Positions 8,541-16,189 of a DNA stretch of 39,125 bases are shown in pieces. The stretch is from an uncultured Erysipelotrichaceae bacterium (lineage in GTDB: Bacteria > Bacillota_I > Bacilli_A > Erysipelotrichales > Erysipelotrichaceae). The position numbers and the translations under genes were made by a program. The first letter of the stretch is position 1; each line of letters starts with the position of its first letter. The notes under the pieces are model-generated. The model made no database searches. It was not told the DNA's origin and saw only the letters and a list, made by a program, of their open reading frames with translations. The stretch covers positions 1 through 39,125 of the forward strand of contig CACWLH010000023.1 in NCBI GenBank assembly GCA_902761625.1, read 5' to 3'.

Positions 8541-8573
8541 AACCGGAAGATACGGTTCAGCTATCTTCCGGTT
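8541..8573. terminator. Bidirectional terminator
   Basis: Perfect 12-bp stem (8541-8552 with 8562-8573) and 9-nt loop. T-rich sequence follows on both strands (ATTTT on plus, TTTTTAAG on minus). It separates the convergent helicase and oxidoreductase genes. Confidence 0.85.
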
Positions 8574-8577
8574 ATTT

Positions 8578-9156
8578 TCATGCGGATTGTTTAAACCATT
8601 CATCCATTTTTGTCCGGACGTCTGCGAGTGATTTCTCAACATCCGTATCCGGCATATCAAGATTTTCGGCGATGAAATGAACGGTTTCATGGATTTCATA
8701 GAACGTTTCGCAAAGCTGTCTGACATAGCCATAGCCATACACGTCGCTGATCAAAGGTCCGCCCGCGGTGGCGATATAGACAAGGCGCTTTGCCTTACAT
8801 AAGCCATGCGGATATCCGGTTTCATCATAATAAAATGTCACCCCGACCGCATTCACCCTTTCAAGATATACCTTAAGGGCAGCCGGAAAGGAAAGATCCC
8901 AGTATGGCGCTGCGATGACAATGGTATCGGCTTTTGCAAACTGTGTGGCATATTTGAGAACCGGATGGTCCAGATCATTTTCATACAGGGCATGATCTCT
9001 GATGTGAAGTGTCTTCTCATCGAGCGAACGGATGTTTTCATTTTCCGGATGGATTTCAATGATATCCGGATCATTCCATTTTTCCAGAAAATACTGTGCC
9101 AATTGCAGGGTGCGTGATTGTTTTCTGACACAGGTGTTGATGAACAGTACTGTCAT
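8578..9156 (-). CDS. NAD(P)H-dependent oxidoreductase, flavodoxin-like fold
   Basis: A 192-residue protein of the NAD(P)H dehydrogenase (quinone)/FMN-dependent azoreductase type. The N-terminal phosphate-binding loop follows LFINTCVRKQSRTLQLA, the FMN isoalloxazine region is APYWDLSFPAALKVYLERV in the middle, and TAGGP lies near residue 130. These match the flavin-binding layout of the family, which reduces quinones, azo or nitro compounds with two electrons. It is cytosolic, with no signal. Its stop is five nt from a shared terminator with the helicase, and it lies 15 nt downstream of the 476-residue gene on the same strand, so the two are probably co-transcribed. Confidence 0.85.
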   Translation of the reverse strand: MTVLFINTCVRKQSRTLQLAQYFLEKWNDPDIIEIHPENENIRSLDEKTLHIRDHALYENDLDHPVLKYATQFAKADTIVIAAPYWDLSFPAALKVYLERVNAVGVTFYYDETGYPHGLCKAKRLVYIATAGGPLISDVYGYGYVRQLCETFYEIHETVHFIAENLDMPDTDVEKSLADVRTKMDEWFKQSA

Positions 9157-9171
9157 GGTCCTCTCCTCTTT

Positions 9172-10602
9172 TCAGAACATCATGCGGATGATGAGTGCGG
9201 CGATGTTGCGGCCTTCGCGGTAATCGCTGCCGGATTTGGCAACGGTTGTCTTGTAGCGGGCATCCCCATTGTAACAAAGACGGTAATGTTTGCCTTCCTC
9301 ACTGATCACAAAGCCGAGGTTGATGAGCTCCTGGCGCATCACAGCGGACATGTTTTTGTAATCTTTGAACATTGTTTTGATTTCTGATGCCCGCTTCTTA
9401 TGGATTTCCTGATAACCGTTATGTTCAATCAGGTCTTTGAGCACATGCGCACGTCTGGAATCAGGCGGCAGATTGGCAAGCTTTTCACTTAAGGCATCCA
9501 GCACCATCTCACGGATCTCATCGGCGAAGAATTCTTCTTCCTCCCCGGAAAGAAGCACCGGATGTGTCTGGACTGAGCTCAGTTTTTCGCGCAGCTTCTC
9601 GTTTTCATATTCACGGTTGGCGGCGATGACTGAAAGCTCCTCCACCTGCTTTCTGAGTTTCTCAAGATCTCTGCCAAATGTGCTGTAGACATCCTCCATC
9701 TCATTAAGCGCGTCCAGTCTCTCGCTCTCCTTGGCCTGAAGCAGACGCTTTTGCTCATCCATCTTTTCCATCAGAATCGCACGGTTGACGCCATACCATG
9801 TTTCAAGGGGTGAAAGCAGTTTTGCGCCGCTGTATTCCAGCACTTTGCGGATCACTCTGTTTCTTAAATTCAGATCCTCCCCTTTCTCGCCATGATACAG
9901 ATAACGGACGGTTTCCGTTTCCTGGTTGGGGAAGAAGATATCAATGGCGCCATAGTATGCATTCTGTGAATCACAGATGTTTCTTAGCGCATTGTTTGAG
10001 AATACCGAAGTCTGCGCAAAGACATGGGCAATGCCTTTGAGCTGTCTGGCCGTGCGGACAAGGTCCACCGGATCCTCATCATAATAGGTGCGCGAAACAT
10101 AAATCACCGGCAGACGGTATACCGTGGTGCGTGAGATCACATCCCTGAGCAAAGATCCGTTTCCCTCATCGATGAAATGCGGTTTATCGCTGATATCGAG
10201 ACCATGGTCATCTTTTAGATAGCCTTTCTGTATCAGCAGGCTGATGAAATAAGGAGCTGAAAACTTCGCATCAGTACGAAGGGAATCCTCATGATAGCTT
10301 CTCTCAAGCCGGATGGCGAGCTTATGCGTATTGAAATTCATGACATAATCCGTATCCCATATGGTTCCCTCATCCTGCGCCTTTTCATAGCGGATGGCAA
10401 TGATATTTTCCGGATTGTATCTGCGCACGCTCATCCAGAGATTTTCATTGCCGAACATGATGTCATCCTCGCCATGGTATGCAAAATCCGCAATGCGGTT
10501 TTCTTCAAAGACCTGGGTGTCATTCCATTCTTTGACAAGATCCATGAATCTGACGGCATCCACTGATTCCGTGAGATTCAGAACAGTTGAAAACAGCTGC
10601 AT
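9172..10602 (-). CDS. Coiled-coil protein of unknown family
   Basis: 476 residues from ATG 10602, chosen for the AAGGAGGTGG site just upstream; the frame extends 23 residues further without one. Three parts are visible. Residues 1-250 form a mixed alpha/beta region with LPVIYVSRTYYDED (164-177) and LKGIAHVFAQ (188-197), then a NAYYGAIDIFFP strand (214-225). Residues 276-345 are a strong coiled coil (KMDEQKRLLQAKESERL, RDLEKLRKQVEEL). Residues 355-476 are a helical C-terminal domain ending HYRLCYNGDARYKTTVAKSG and SDYREGRN, rich in basic residues. No membrane segment or known catalytic motif is seen. The LPVIYVS/GIAHVF pattern seems familiar from unannotated bacterial proteins, but I cannot name the family. 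It is followed after 15 nt by the flavin oxidoreductase gene. Confidence 0.75.
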   Translation of the reverse strand: MQLFSTVLNLTESVDAVRFMDLVKEWNDTQVFEENRIADFAYHGEDDIMFGNENLWMSVRRYNPENIIAIRYEKAQDEGTIWDTDYVMNFNTHKLAIRLERSYHEDSLRTDAKFSAPYFISLLIQKGYLKDDHGLDISDKPHFIDEGNGSLLRDVISRTTVYRLPVIYVSRTYYDEDPVDLVRTARQLKGIAHVFAQTSVFSNNALRNICDSQNAYYGAIDIFFPNQETETVRYLYHGEKGEDLNLRNRVIRKVLEYSGAKLLSPLETWYGVNRAILMEKMDEQKRLLQAKESERLDALNEMEDVYSTFGRDLEKLRKQVEELSVIAANREYENEKLREKLSSVQTHPVLLSGEEEEFFADEIREMVLDALSEKLANLPPDSRRAHVLKDLIEHNGYQEIHKKRASEIKTMFKDYKNMSAVMRQELINLGFVISEEGKHYRLCYNGDARYKTTVAKSGSDYREGRNIAALIIRMMF

Positions 10603-10633
10603 ATCCACCTCCTTAACGTATATGATCCATATG

Positions 10634-10668
10634 AAAAAACACAGACAGACCGGCTGTGCGGTCTGTCT
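10634..10668 (-). terminator. Terminator after the VOC gene
   Basis: Perfect 10-bp stem AGACAGACCG/CGGTCTGTCT (10643-10652 and 10659-10668), 6-nt loop, and a minus-strand TTTTTT tail. It ends the 13001-10747 operon, so the 476-residue gene must have its own promoter inside or just after it. Confidence 0.85.
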
Positions 10669-10746
10669 CATGATTGATGTTTAACTGAATAATTAATTCA
10701 TGGCAGTCCGTTTCATTCATTCTAATACGTTTTGCCATTGTTCTGT

Positions 10747-11145
10747 TCAGAATCTTTGCGCGTTATCGGAGCGGTCATGGAAGAGTTCGATCTGCTCATT
10801 CATCGCACCTTTGACAAAGGCGATCCTTGCGGGGATTTCAGGATCGGAGTGAATCAGGATATCCTTCGGTTCCACAAATACCTCGAAACCGGCTGCTCTG
10901 AGTTTTTCAATTGTTTCGTCCACATTGTCGCAATAGAAAGCGATATGGCGCACCGCTCCGAGTTCACGGATGCCGGGCTTGTCGTTGTTGATCTCCAGCC
11001 AGCAGTTGCCGGTTTCGATCATGATGCCGGTTTCCCATTCACGCACAACGGGCAGTTCAAGCAGCTGTGTATAGAAATACTTCACCCTTTCAAAAACTTC
11101 CGGCTGATCGGTTTTCATGGAAATGTGATGAACGCCTTTGATCAT
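10747..11145 (-). CDS. VOC (glyoxalase-fold) protein
   Basis: 132 residues, a single vicinal-oxygen-chelate domain with two beta-alpha-beta-beta-beta halves. Candidate metal ligands fall at the expected places: H7 (GVHHIS), E51 (CWLEIN), H67 (GAVRHIAFYCD) and E120 (NEQIELFHD). Full ligand conservation suggests a metal-dependent lyase, isomerase or dioxygenase rather than a pure binding protein, but the substrate is not readable. The ATG has GAAGGAG upstream. It is the last gene of the MerR operon, 68 nt after merR, and is closed by a terminator, so it is likely under MerR-type control. Confidence 0.85.
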   Translation of the reverse strand: MIKGVHHISMKTDQPEVFERVKYFYTQLLELPVVREWETGIMIETGNCWLEINNDKPGIRELGAVRHIAFYCDNVDETIEKLRAAGFEVFVEPKDILIHSDPEIPARIAFVKGAMNEQIELFHDRSDNAQRF

Positions 11146-11213
11146 ATGATTTCTCCTTCATTCCTCTTTAAGGTAACTGAAGAAGGAAGGCACTGCAAGC
11201 ATACAGAGTCATT

Positions 11214-11561
11214 TCACGGAAGCTGTTCGATCATTGTGATCAGTTTTGCGATTTCCGCTTCCTTCTGTGTCTTCTGTGCCCTGATCCTTTCAAGCGCTGT
11301 ATACAGAATTCTCTTCGTGTCACAATCCGGATCATTGACCAGAGTGCGGACCTCGGCAATGCTCAGACCCGCCTCGCGGTATTCGATGATCTTTCTGAGT
11401 TTCATCAGAGAATCGTTGTTGTAGAGTTTGTGATGCTGTGACCCCGTCCGCTGCACCGGTTTGAGCAGACCTGTGTGGTCATAATAGAAAAGCGTTTTGC
11501 GGGTCACGCCTGTGAGAGCGGATATTTCACCGACTGTATAACAGGTTTCCGTTTCTTTCAT
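11214..11561 (-). CDS. MerR family transcriptional regulator
   Basis: 115 residues. The N-terminal winged helix begins CYTVGEISALTGVTRKTLFYYD, the characteristic MerR helix-turn-helix, and continues through KLRKIIEYREAGLSIAEVR. The rest (about 75-115) is the dimerising coiled coil (ILYTALERIRAQKTQKEAEI). There is no effector domain or cysteine cluster, so the signal is unlikely to be a metal bound in the usual C-terminal loop. Such proteins bend promoters with 19-20 nt spacers. It starts 3 nt after the 64-residue membrane protein gene and precedes the VOC gene, so it probably controls this operon. Confidence 0.88.
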   Translation of the reverse strand: MKETETCYTVGEISALTGVTRKTLFYYDHTGLLKPVQRTGSQHHKLYNNDSLMKLRKIIEYREAGLSIAEVRTLVNDPDCDTKRILYTALERIRAQKTQKEAEIAKLITMIEQLP

Positions 11562-11564
11562 ATC

Positions 11565-11759
11565 TCAATATCTGATAATCAGCGGACTCAGAATGACTCC
11601 GGTCACAAACCAGGTTCCTTCAAACGTGATATTGCTCAAAGAAATGTCGTTTCTGATCATGTACATCGGATCACTGCGCAGAAATGTCAGGATTGCGATC
11701 ATTGTCAGATCGATTGCGATGAACCATCTGCACAGGGTTTTTCTGTCCGGTTTTTTCAA
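11565..11759 (-). CDS. Small two-TM membrane protein (TTG start)
   Basis: 64 residues read from a TTG at 11757-11759, supported by AAGGAG eight nt upstream (GGAAGGAGACTGGAA). A basic N-terminus (KKPDRKTLCR) is followed by two hydrophobic stretches: WFIAIDLTMIAILTFL and WFVTGVILSPLIIRY. It is packed between the 408-residue membrane protein (15 nt upstream) and merR (3 nt downstream), so it is translated as part of that operon. No family recognised. Confidence 0.7.
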   Translation of the reverse strand: MKKPDRKTLCRWFIAIDLTMIAILTFLRSDPMYMIRNDISLSNITFEGTWFVTGVILSPLIIRY

Positions 11760-11774
11760 TTCCAGTCTCCTTCC

Positions 11775-13001
11775 TTACTGTGCCGCCTCGAGCAGCTTCT
11801 GATCAATTCTGAGCAGCACATCCAGATAATACCTGTCCTCTTCAGCGGTCAGCTGTGTCTCATCAATCGCATCGAGCGCTTCCATCGCATCTTCGTACTT
11901 TGCCAGGAAGTCATAGTATTTCACCATCGTTTCCATGCTCATGGAGGTCTCATCCACACTCTTCATGAATTCCACATATTCATCAAAGAATGCCTCATAT
12001 GCGTCCATGCTCGCCTTGAATTCCGGCCGGATTCCGGACGCGGCTGTTTCCGCTGTCGGTTCAGGAGTCGGCTCCGGAGTCGGTTCAGGAGTCGGCTCCG
12101 GGGTTGGTTCCGGAGTTGGTTCAACCGTAGGCTCAGGGGTAGGCTCCAAAGTGGACTCAGGGGTTGGTGAAGGTGTCACCGCCGCCATCGGTTCTTCATT
12201 TTTCTCTGCGTCCGGTTTTTTCTTCGGTCTTGCAAAAACGGCAAGCAGCAGCACGGCAGCCACGCCCGCAATGATCATTGTCTTTCTGCGTTTGCGGTTT
12301 CTTTCCGCCAGCATCTGCTTTTCAGCGCCGGTTCCGGCCGCTTCAACCAGACGGCAGGCACGTTCTTTTTCTTCCAGTGCGTATTGGGCATTGTTGATGG
12401 CGGTGAAGTCAGCTTCGGCTTCTCTTAAGCGGGTCTTGGCAAAATCAAGATTTGTCTGTGCGCTCTGCACCGCATCCTCGGCGTTTCTGCCCGCGTTGTT
12501 GATCTCATCGGCGAACTGTCTGGTCTTTGTTTCCTCATCCGGTTTTGTCTCAGCGGTGAAATCACCGTCATCGCATCTCACATGAAGATAGTGTTTGCGG
12601 TGATCTTTTTCTTCTGATTCAATGACCTGATTGCGTTTGACGCCGCCAACGACCGCACCCAGCGATCCGGCCACGGCACCGCCGATCAGCGCACCGGGCA
12701 AAGAGATTCCGTTGGTTGATTTCGATGTGATTGTCGAGGTGATTTCTCCGGAAGTGATCACTTCCGCAAATGTGTTCTCATTGAGCACATAGGATCTGCC
12801 GTTATATTCAAGATGGTCAAGATACCGTTTGATGCCAGCGTATTCCTGCTTTGCTTTGGAGATATGATCCTCGCATGCCTTCACATTCTTCTGCAGCTGT
12901 TTCAGATCTTTCTGACGCTGCTTTTCCGCCATGTTCAGAACCTTCTTCGCTTCCTTTACTTCCTTTGCGGCTTCGTCCATCCGTTTGATATAATCTGTCA
13001 T
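11775..13001 (-). CDS. Coiled-coil membrane protein with glycine zipper and PTPEP stalk
   Basis: 408 residues with AGGAGG seven nt before the ATG. Order: coiled coil (1-60), a beta-rich region, a Gly-rich hydrophobic stretch LPGALIGGAVAGSLGAVVGG (101-120) resembling a glycine zipper, a second coiled coil (170-235), a basic stop RNRKRRK and one membrane span (about 241-257). After it come a Pro/Glu/Thr repeat stalk (277-317) and an acidic helical C-terminal domain (323-408: MDAYEAFFDEYVEFMKS). That last domain resembles DUF6591-type domains of other Bacillota. Topology is probably inside N-terminus and outside C-terminus. It is first in the operon with the 64-residue protein, merR and VOC, which suggests an envelope stress or sensing role, as inference. 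Confidence 0.8.
   Translation of the reverse strand: MTDYIKRMDEAAKEVKEAKKVLNMAEKQRQKDLKQLQKNVKACEDHISKAKQEYAGIKRYLDHLEYNGRSYVLNENTFAEVITSGEITSTITSKSTNGISLPGALIGGAVAGSLGAVVGGVKRNQVIESEEKDHRKHYLHVRCDDGDFTAETKPDEETKTRQFADEINNAGRNAEDAVQSAQTNLDFAKTRLREAEADFTAINNAQYALEEKERACRLVEAAGTGAEKQMLAERNRKRRKTMIIAGVAAVLLLAVFARPKKKPDAEKNEEPMAAVTPSPTPESTLEPTPEPTVEPTPEPTPEPTPEPTPEPTPEPTAETAASGIRPEFKASMDAYEAFFDEYVEFMKSVDETSMSMETMVKYYDFLAKYEDAMEALDAIDETQLTAEEDRYYLDVLLRIDQKLLEAAQ
12055..12168 (-). repeat. Tandem 12-bp repeat encoding PTPEP
   Basis: About nine imperfect 12-bp units inside the 408-residue gene, each coding a Pro-Thr-Pro-Glu or similar tetrapeptide. Units vary at third codon positions. Coding, in frame, and a likely site of length variation between strains. 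Confidence 0.85.
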
Positions 13002-13144
13002 TTACAAGCCTCCTGATTCATTGCTCATTCAACATACAGCGGTTCCGTACGGAACGTTCAAGTCAAAGATGTGCGCGCGTTTTCTTTGCTTCGAAATCAG
13101 TGTAGTGAAAGTCTGAAATCATTTATATGCCCAAAAAATTTCCA

Positions 13145-13177
13145 TAAAAAAGGCTGCCATGATCCATTCATGACAGC
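13145..13177 (-). terminator. Terminator after the LppM-like lipoprotein
   Basis: 10-bp stem with one mismatch (13153-13162 and 13168-13177), 5-nt loop, and a minus-strand TTTTTT tail. Confidence 0.8.
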
Positions 13178-13204
13178 GCATTTTTGCAATGCTTTGCTTG
13201 AAAC

Positions 13205-13861
13205 TCAGATATTCTGTTTTTTCTTTGAGAGGAAGAAGGCAAGCAGACCGATCGCAACGGCAACAACCGCGATGATTGCGGCGATCAATGCGGGTGAGGG
13301 ACCGGCTGAGCATGTGATGATAAGCGGCTCCTTGACACTGTCGCTGAGCAGATCAACCACGACCGTGTTGTCTGTCACGGTGCCGTAATTGGCGGTCGGT
13401 TTGTAAGGCATATTGATTCTGATGGTTGCTTCGGCGCCATAGTTTTTGAGCATCGAAATATTCGTTCCCTGCTCTGCGGCTCCGCTCTCATCGGCAATTT
13501 CATCCTGCACGCCTGAAAGCGGAACAGTCACAGTGATTTTGCCGCCTTCCTTTTTGATATCGAGGCCTTCCACCGGAATGACATTGATCCTGACGCCTGC
13601 ATATTCGTTTTCGCCCTCGCCTTCCCGGTAAGGTTCAATCTTCGCATCCGGATATTCCTCGCGGTACTGGGCTTCCATTTCCGCCATGGCGTCTTCAATG
13701 GAGGTTCCGTCCATCGTGAGCATACTGACGGACATCATCAGTGTCACATTGCCGGAAGCAGTACCGTCCTTTGTGACATCGATGACAATTCTTGACTTGA
13801 AGCAGCCGCTCAGCATACATGCAAGCGCCGCCGCGCAGAGAACTTTGATACTTTTTTTCAT
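13205..13861 (-). CDS. LppM-like lipoprotein with C-terminal membrane segment
   Basis: 218 residues from ATG 13861 (AAGGA upstream); the open frame extends 17 residues further without a site. A signal peptide with lipobox LSGC is followed by FKSRIVIDVTKDGTASGNVT, typical of bacterial LppM-domain proteins. The beta-rich domain continues to about residue 175, then SAGPSPALIAAIIAVVAVAI forms a membrane helix ending in SKKKQNI. It is thus tethered at both ends, with the body outside. Its role is unknown; LppM in mycobacteria is a surface protein with lipid-binding-like structure. It is alone between a TATAAT promoter and a terminator. Confidence 0.82.
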   Translation of the reverse strand: MKKSIKVLCAAALACMLSGCFKSRIVIDVTKDGTASGNVTLMMSVSMLTMDGTSIEDAMAEMEAQYREEYPDAKIEPYREGEGENEYAGVRINVIPVEGLDIKKEGGKITVTVPLSGVQDEIADESGAAEQGTNISMLKNYGAEATIRINMPYKPTANYGTVTDNTVVVDLLSDSVKEPLIITCSAGPSPALIAAIIAVVAVAIGLLAFFLSKKKQNI

Positions 13862-13892
13862 AATCTCTATTCCTTTCGGTAAACCCGCTTTC

Positions 13893-13909
13893 ATTATAGC
13901 CGATCGGCT
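13893..13909 (-). promoter_or_regulatory. -10 box abutted by a perfect palindrome
   Basis: Minus-strand TATAAT (13893-13898) abuts a perfect 12-bp palindrome AGCCGATCGGCT (13898-13909), between the -10 and the expected -35. A repressor bound there would block the lipoprotein promoter. Confidence 0.45.
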
Positions 13910-13991
13910 CATGAAAATAATCAGGGTTTGCTGTCTCTCATATTCCCCTCTTCTGTGTAAAACCTCCGCGTTTTTTTGAAATCAGTTTTAA

Positions 13992-14019
13992 TGAAAAGAA
14001 ATCCCGTTTCCGTTAGAAT
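13992..14019 (+). promoter_or_regulatory. Weak promoter for the glutathione peroxidase gene
   Basis: TGAAAA (13992-13997), 16-nt spacer, TAGAAT (14014-14019); the ribosome site AGGAGG follows at 14027. Confidence 0.3.
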
Positions 14020-14039
14020 ACACACAGGAGGATAACATC

Positions 14040-14579
14040 ATGGGGTTTTATGATTACGCTGTCATAGACAGAAAAGGCAATGAAGTTCCGATGAAGAATT
14101 TCGAAGGCAAAGTCGTTCTGGTCGTCAATACCGCCACCGGCTGCGGCTTCACACCTCACTACGCGCCGATCGAGGAAATGTTTGAGAAGTATCATGATCA
14201 GGGATTCGAGGTACTCGATATTCCCTGCAACCAGTTCGGTCACCAGACACCCGGCACCGATGAGGAAATCACCGAATTCTGCACAATGAATTACAAGACA
14301 CAGTTTGCGCAGATGCATAAATCCGATGTCAACGGTGAAAACGAACTGCCGCTGTATACCTTCCTCAAGAGCCAGAAAGGTTTCGAAGGCTTCACAGGCG
14401 ACAAGGCTCCGTTCATGGATCAGCACCTGGCCAAGATTGACCCCGACTTCAGAAACAACCCGACCATCAAGTGGAATTTCACAAAGTTCGTCGTTGACCG
14501 CAAAGGCAATGTCGTCGCACGTTTTGAGCCGACCGCTGAGATGAGCGAGGTTGAGGCCTGCGTCGCTTCCCTGCTCTGA
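14040..14579 (+). CDS. Glutathione peroxidase family protein
   Basis: 179 residues with AGGAGG seven nt before ATG 14040. The thioredoxin-fold domain has the peroxidatic cysteine C35 in NTATGCGFTPHY, Q65 in IPCNQFG, and a tryptophan in IKWNFTKF: the Cys-Gln-Trp triad of the family. It is the cysteine, not selenocysteine, form. It reduces hydroperoxides, and bacterial members usually take electrons from thioredoxin rather than glutathione. No signal peptide, so cytosolic. Biased codon use suggests good expression. An oxidative-stress gene fits an anaerobe coping with traces of oxygen, next to the DJ-1 family gene. Confidence 0.93.
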   Translation: MGFYDYAVIDRKGNEVPMKNFEGKVVLVVNTATGCGFTPHYAPIEEMFEKYHDQGFEVLDIPCNQFGHQTPGTDEEITEFCTMNYKTQFAQMHKSDVNGENELPLYTFLKSQKGFEGFTGDKAPFMDQHLAKIDPDFRNNPTIKWNFTKFVVDRKGNVVARFEPTAEMSEVEACVASLL

Positions 14580-14585
14580 TTCAAT

Positions 14586-14627
14586 CCGCTTTGCAATAGA
14601 GCTGCAATTATGCGGTTCCTTTTTTTC
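14586..14627 (+). terminator. Likely terminator after the peroxidase gene
   Basis: Interrupted stem (CCGC/GCGG and TTGCA/TGCAA with a bulge) followed by TTCCTTTTTTT. Confidence 0.55.
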
Positions 14628-14644
14628 CGGATTCTGGAAATTGT

Positions 14645-14673
14645 TTGTATCAGAATATCCTTTTTCCTATATT
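14645..14673 (+). promoter_or_regulatory. Promoter of the DJ-1/PfpI gene
   Basis: TTGTAT (14645-14650), exactly 17-nt spacer, TATATT (14668-14673), about 20 nt before the ATG with AAGGA between. Confidence 0.5.
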
Positions 14674-14692
14674 AAAACCGTAAGGACGGTAA

Positions 14693-15289
14693 ATGAATAT
14701 GAGTGAAAAAAGAGCAGCGGTTTTACTGGCGGACGGATTTGAGGAAGGCGAATCCCTGTTTGTCATTGACATTCTCAGAAGAGCTTCCATCGGATGCGAT
14801 TCCGTATCCATCGATCAGGAAATGGTGCGCGGGGGACATGATATTTATGTGAAGGCAGACCGGATTATTTCAAAGGAAATCTATGATGATTATGATATGG
14901 TTGTCATTCCCGGCGGAATGCCTGGCGCGGCCAATCTCAGAGATTGTGAAGCGGTCATTGAATGGGTGAGAAAATTCAATGAAGAAAAGAAATATGTGGC
15001 AGCGATCTGTGCTGGCCCCATGGTGCTGAAACAGGCGGGCATCAGCGCGGGCAGAACCCTGACCTCCTATCCGGCAGATAAATACCGTGACATGTTTGCG
15101 GATGCGCAGTATATCGATGACAATGCAAAAATGGAACAGATGGTTGTGACAGACGGAAACCTGATCACTTCCAGAGGTCCTGCAACCACGTTCCCCTTCG
15201 CCTACAAACTGGTTGAAGTATTGGGCGGCAATGCCGATGCATTAAAAAACGGAATGCTGTACAACGCACTCATTGACAGCTTCCGTTAA
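14693..15289 (+). CDS. DJ-1/PfpI family protein
   Basis: 198 residues. The family hallmarks are a conserved acid near E17 (ADGFEEGE) and a nucleophilic cysteine C106 in the elbow AAICAGPM, preceded by VVIPGGMPGA. These define the DJ-1/ThiJ/PfpI superfamily, whose bacterial members act as stress chaperones, deglycases or glyoxalases; the exact activity cannot be read. Either of two ATGs (14693, 14699) may be used; AAGGA is six nt before the first. It is a single-gene unit with its own promoter and a strong terminator overlapping the end of folD. Confidence 0.88.
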   Translation: MNMSEKRAAVLLADGFEEGESLFVIDILRRASIGCDSVSIDQEMVRGGHDIYVKADRIISKEIYDDYDMVVIPGGMPGAANLRDCEAVIEWVRKFNEEKKYVAAICAGPMVLKQAGISAGRTLTSYPADKYRDMFADAQYIDDNAKMEQMVVTDGNLITSRGPATTFPFAYKLVEVLGGNADALKNGMLYNALIDSFR

Positions 15290-15305
15290 TTCAGATGCAA
15301 TCTTT

Positions 15306-15330
15306 GAAGACCTTCGGGTCTTCTTTTTTT
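15306..15330 (+). terminator. Rho-independent terminator after the DJ-1 gene
   Basis: Perfect 7-bp stem GAAGACC/GGTCTTC with a TTCG tetraloop and seven to eight Ts. It runs into the folD stop codon on the other strand. Confidence 0.9.
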
Positions 15331-16189
15331 ATTCGATGCCGGCGGCACGTTTGGCGGCTGTGACAACATTGGTGACCAGCACGCTGGTTGTGACAGAGCC
15401 GACTCCGCCAGGCACCGGCGTGATCATGGAAACAAGCGGTTCCACCTCATCAAATTTCACATCGCCGGTGATCTTCTGCTTTGCCTCACTCCACGAGATG
15501 CCCACATCCGCAACGATCTGGCCTTCTCTGAAATATTCCCTGCCGAACTGTTCAGGCTGTCCTGCCGCCAAAACGACGATATCCGCATTGCGTGTTTTGG
15601 AAGGAATATCCACGGTTCTGGTATGGCAGACGGTCACGGTCGCATTGCGGTTCATCAGCAATAATGCCAGCGGTTTGCCGACGACCAGGCTTCTGCCAAC
15701 CACGGTGACATTCTTGCCGGTTAAATCGATGCCGTAATAATCAAACATCTCAATCACAGCCTGGGCGGTGCATGGCGCAAAACCCTTGGGGGTGTTGGTG
15801 AAAACACCTGCCAGAGAGCCGTCCGTGCAGCCGTCGAGATCCTTTTCATAAGCCACCGCGACTCTTGCCCTTTCACGGTCAAGATGGCGGGGAACCGGAC
15901 GGAACATGAGAATGCCGTGAATGGATTCATCCGCATTGGCCTCATCCACCGCTTTGTAGAAATCCTCTTTGGAAACATCCCCGGGCAGGATGATCCGCTT
16001 CACCTGAACACCGGTGCTTTCGCAGCGCTTGAGGGCGCCTCTTTCATAGGAAAGATCCGATTCATTTTCACCCACCCGGATAATTCCCAGAGTCGGTGTG
16101 ATGTTATGGGCCTTAAGCCGCTCCACCTCATTGCGCACTTTTGCGCTTAAGGCATCGGCGACCGGTTTTCCTTTGAGAAGTTCAGCCAT
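15329..16189 (-). CDS. folD: FolD-family methylene-THF dehydrogenase, cyclohydrolase residues replaced
   Basis: 286 residues, normal length. The NADP-binding half is intact (VVGRSLVVGKPLALLL, CHTRT, and a PVPGGVGSVTT end). In the catalytic half Y48 (SYERGALKRC) and D119 (KDLDG) are kept. However, the lysine expected four residues after the tyrosine (K54 in E. coli, K56 in human) is A52, and the active-site glutamine of GILVQLP is F96 in GILMFRP. That lysine is known to be needed for cyclohydrolase activity. The protein is therefore likely a dehydrogenase only, converting 5,10-methylene- to methenyl-THF. It overlaps fchA by 8 nt, with GGAGG upstream of its own ATG, so the missing step is supplied by its neighbour. 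Confidence 0.92.
   Translation of the reverse strand: MAELLKGKPVADALSAKVRNEVERLKAHNITPTLGIIRVGENESDLSYERGALKRCESTGVQVKRIILPGDVSKEDFYKAVDEANADESIHGILMFRPVPRHLDRERARVAVAYEKDLDGCTDGSLAGVFTNTPKGFAPCTAQAVIEMFDYYGIDLTGKNVTVVGRSLVVGKPLALLLMNRNATVTVCHTRTVDIPSKTRNADIVVLAAGQPEQFGREYFREGQIVADVGISWSEAKQKITGDVKFDEVEPLVSMITPVPGGVGSVTTSVLVTNVVTAAKRAAGIE

Noticed and set aside
12055-12168. Short-period repeat as a possible CRISPR array
   Set aside because: Units are 12 bp, contiguous, without spacers, and encode PTPEP in frame.
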